From assembly GCA_021826765.1 (NCBI GenBank), contig JAKAYK010000047.1, positions 1 through 7,109 on the forward strand: 7,109 bases of DNA. Direction: 5' to 3'. This DNA comes from Thermoplasmata archaeon. Lineage in GTDB: Archaea > Thermoplasmatota > Thermoplasmata > Thermoplasmatales > Thermoplasmataceae. The notes beneath the pieces were generated by a model. That model ran no database searches. It was given only the letters and a program-made list of their open reading frames with translations, and was not told where the DNA came from. Made by a program: the position numbers and the translations under genes. Positions 5,891 through 7,109 of the stretch are shown here, one piece after another; the first letter of the stretch is position 1, and every line of letters starts with the position of its first letter.

Positions 5891-7109
5891 ATGGATTCAT
5901 TCCCGGAAAACGCAATGATAGGGCTGGAAGTTCATATGCAGATAAGAACAGGCAAACTGTTCTGCAGGTGTGGAACTGAAGGAAAGGAGAATGGGCTTTC
6001 AATCATAAGAGATCTAAAAACTACATCAGGAGAGGCAGGAATTGTGGATGAGTCTGCAATGAGTGAGGAGTCAAAGAAGAGGAGAAACCTGTACCTTGTT
6101 ACGGATAATTCCTGCCTTCTGGAGCTGGATGAGCAACCTCCGGAAACAATGAGCAATGAAGCACTGTCTGTGGCTATGGCGATGGCAAAATCATTCAACA
6201 GTTCCATCCTTGACAGGATTTCTGTCATGAGGAAGATTGTGATAGATGGATCAAACACAGGAGGATTCCAGAGAACTTCCATAATATCCTTTGGTGGCGA
6301 GATACAGGGAAAAAATGCCGTATCCGCCATTTCCTCGATCTGCCTTGAGGAGGATTCATGCAGGAAAATTGAGGAAAAGGATAACACTGTCACATATTCA
6401 CTGGAGAGGCTGGGCATACCATTAATTGAGATATCTACAAAACCTGACCTGAAAACACCTGAAGAAGCTATGGAAATAGCAAGGGAGATTGGAAACAGGA
6501 TCATAGTGATGGGCATGCTGAGAAAGGGTGCTGATTCCATAAGGCAGGATGTCAATTTTTCCATGGGATACGGGAGGGTTGAGATAAAGGGTGTGTCAAA
6601 ACTCTCTGAGATCAGGGATATTCTCCTGAAGGAGGCATCCAGGCAGAAAGCACTTCACGATGCGGTGGAAAATTGGAAGGCCATGGGAGGATTCGGCAGA
6701 ATTCACTTCATCAGGCATGATTCCATAATAGGAACATGGAATTCAAAGATGGTGAACAGGGCAATTGAGGATGGAAATGGCGTTTACATCTCTCCACTCC
6801 TGAATGGAAAGGGTTTCCTGAAGAATGGAAGTTATACCATTGGCAGGGAAATCGCAGATGCACTGAAATTGATCGGAATCAACGGGATAATCCACTATGA
6901 CGAACTTCCTGCATATGGACTCAGTGCTGAAGACAGGGATCATATTCATGGAAAAGTTTGCAAGAATGAAAGGGATTCGTTCTTGATTCTTCTTGTCAGG
7001 CCCGGAATGGAAAAAAATGCAGAGGCCCTTATCACACAGAGGCTGGAAAAACTGTTTTCCCTGAATTTTTCAGAAACCAGGGCTGCATTTGAGGATGGAA
7101 CCACAAGGT
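5891..7109 (+). CDS. gatE: Glutamyl-tRNA(Gln) amidotransferase subunit E (3' end cut by window edge)
   Basis: The first 406 codons are open and run off the right edge. Family motifs in order: IGLEVHMQIRTGKLFCRC (residues 10-27), SGEAG with D53 (46-53), LLELDEQPP (76-84), VMRKIVIDGSNTGGFQRT (112-129), CLEEDSCRKI (151-160), SLERLGIPLIEIST (170-183), SIRQDVNFS (216-224) and GRVEIKGVSKL (228-238). These are shared by GatB and GatE; the GAD-like segment at about 280-370 with IGREIADALK and HYDELPAYG marks GatE, the archaeal partner of GatD. GatE phosphorylates the glutamate on tRNA(Gln) and amidates it with ammonia channelled from GatD. Full-length family members are about 600-640 residues, so roughly the C-terminal third, the tRNA-binding helical and tail domains, is missing from the window. 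No frameshift is seen in the visible part. Confidence 0.96.
   Translation, partial: MDSFPENAMIGLEVHMQIRTGKLFCRCGTEGKENGLSIIRDLKTTSGEAGIVDESAMSEESKKRRNLYLVTDNSCLLELDEQPPETMSNEALSVAMAMAKSFNSSILDRISVMRKIVIDGSNTGGFQRTSIISFGGEIQGKNAVSAISSICLEEDSCRKIEEKDNTVTYSLERLGIPLIEISTKPDLKTPEEAMEIAREIGNRIIVMGMLRKGADSIRQDVNFSMGYGRVEIKGVSKLSEIRDILLKEASRQKALHDAVENWKAMGGFGRIHFIRHDSIIGTWNSKMVNRAIEDGNGVYISPLLNGKGFLKNGSYTIGREIADALKLIGINGIIHYDELPAYGLSAEDRDHIHGKVCKNERDSFLILLVRPGMEKNAEALITQRLEKLFSLNFSETRAAFEDGTTR

Noticed and set aside
5932..6564. Minus-strand open frame of 210 codons inside gatE
   Set aside because: The plus strand has continuous GatB/GatE family motifs here; the antisense frame has no start context and a low-complexity Ser/Ile/Phe composition.

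Overview
The window looks like chromosomal DNA of a euryarchaeon, most plausibly of the Thermoplasmata/Thermoplasmatales type. Direct support is the archaea-specific GatD/GatE pair, the archaeal bifunctional fructose-1,6-bisphosphate aldolase/phosphatase, AT-rich TATA boxes placed so that transcripts would begin at or next to the start codon (leaderless mRNAs), GGTGAT Shine-Dalgarno sequences only at internal operon junctions, and arginine written mainly as AGG/AGA. The genus cannot be fixed by eye. No mobile element, CRISPR array, tRNA or rRNA is visible.

Layout. Positions 1-3270 are a tightly packed minus-strand operon, read right to left: archaeal FBP aldolase/phosphatase (3270-2110), dCMP deaminase (2103-1588), a DedA-family membrane protein (1587-910), a divergent isochorismatase-fold protein (938-261, start uncertain), and a P-loop kinase resembling 2-phosphoglycerate kinase (264 to the window edge, 3' end missing). 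The junctions are a 6-nt gap, no gap (TGAATG), a possible 29-nt overlap, and an ATGA overlap. One TATA box at 3289-3297 can drive the whole set.

A 169-nt divergent intergenic region (3271-3439) separates this operon from a plus-strand acyl-CoA dehydrogenase gene (3440-4588). That region holds two opposed promoters and a 13-nt perfect inverted repeat just upstream of the acyl-CoA dehydrogenase promoter. A T-tract terminator follows the dehydrogenase gene. A new promoter then drives gatD-gatE (4649 to the right edge, gatE incomplete), the two subunits of the amidotransferase that makes Gln-tRNA(Gln) from Glu-tRNA(Gln) in archaea.

How the genes work together. The gatDE unit is self-contained. 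The FBP enzyme (gluconeogenesis) and the 2-phosphoglycerate-kinase-like protein both touch three- and six-carbon phosphate metabolism, and the divergent dehydrogenase would feed acyl-chain carbon into central metabolism. A shared carbon theme is therefore possible, but it is inference. No clearly new multi-gene system is evident. The strongest curiosities are the isochorismatase-fold protein that lacks two of the three usual catalytic residues, and the palindrome in the divergent promoter region.
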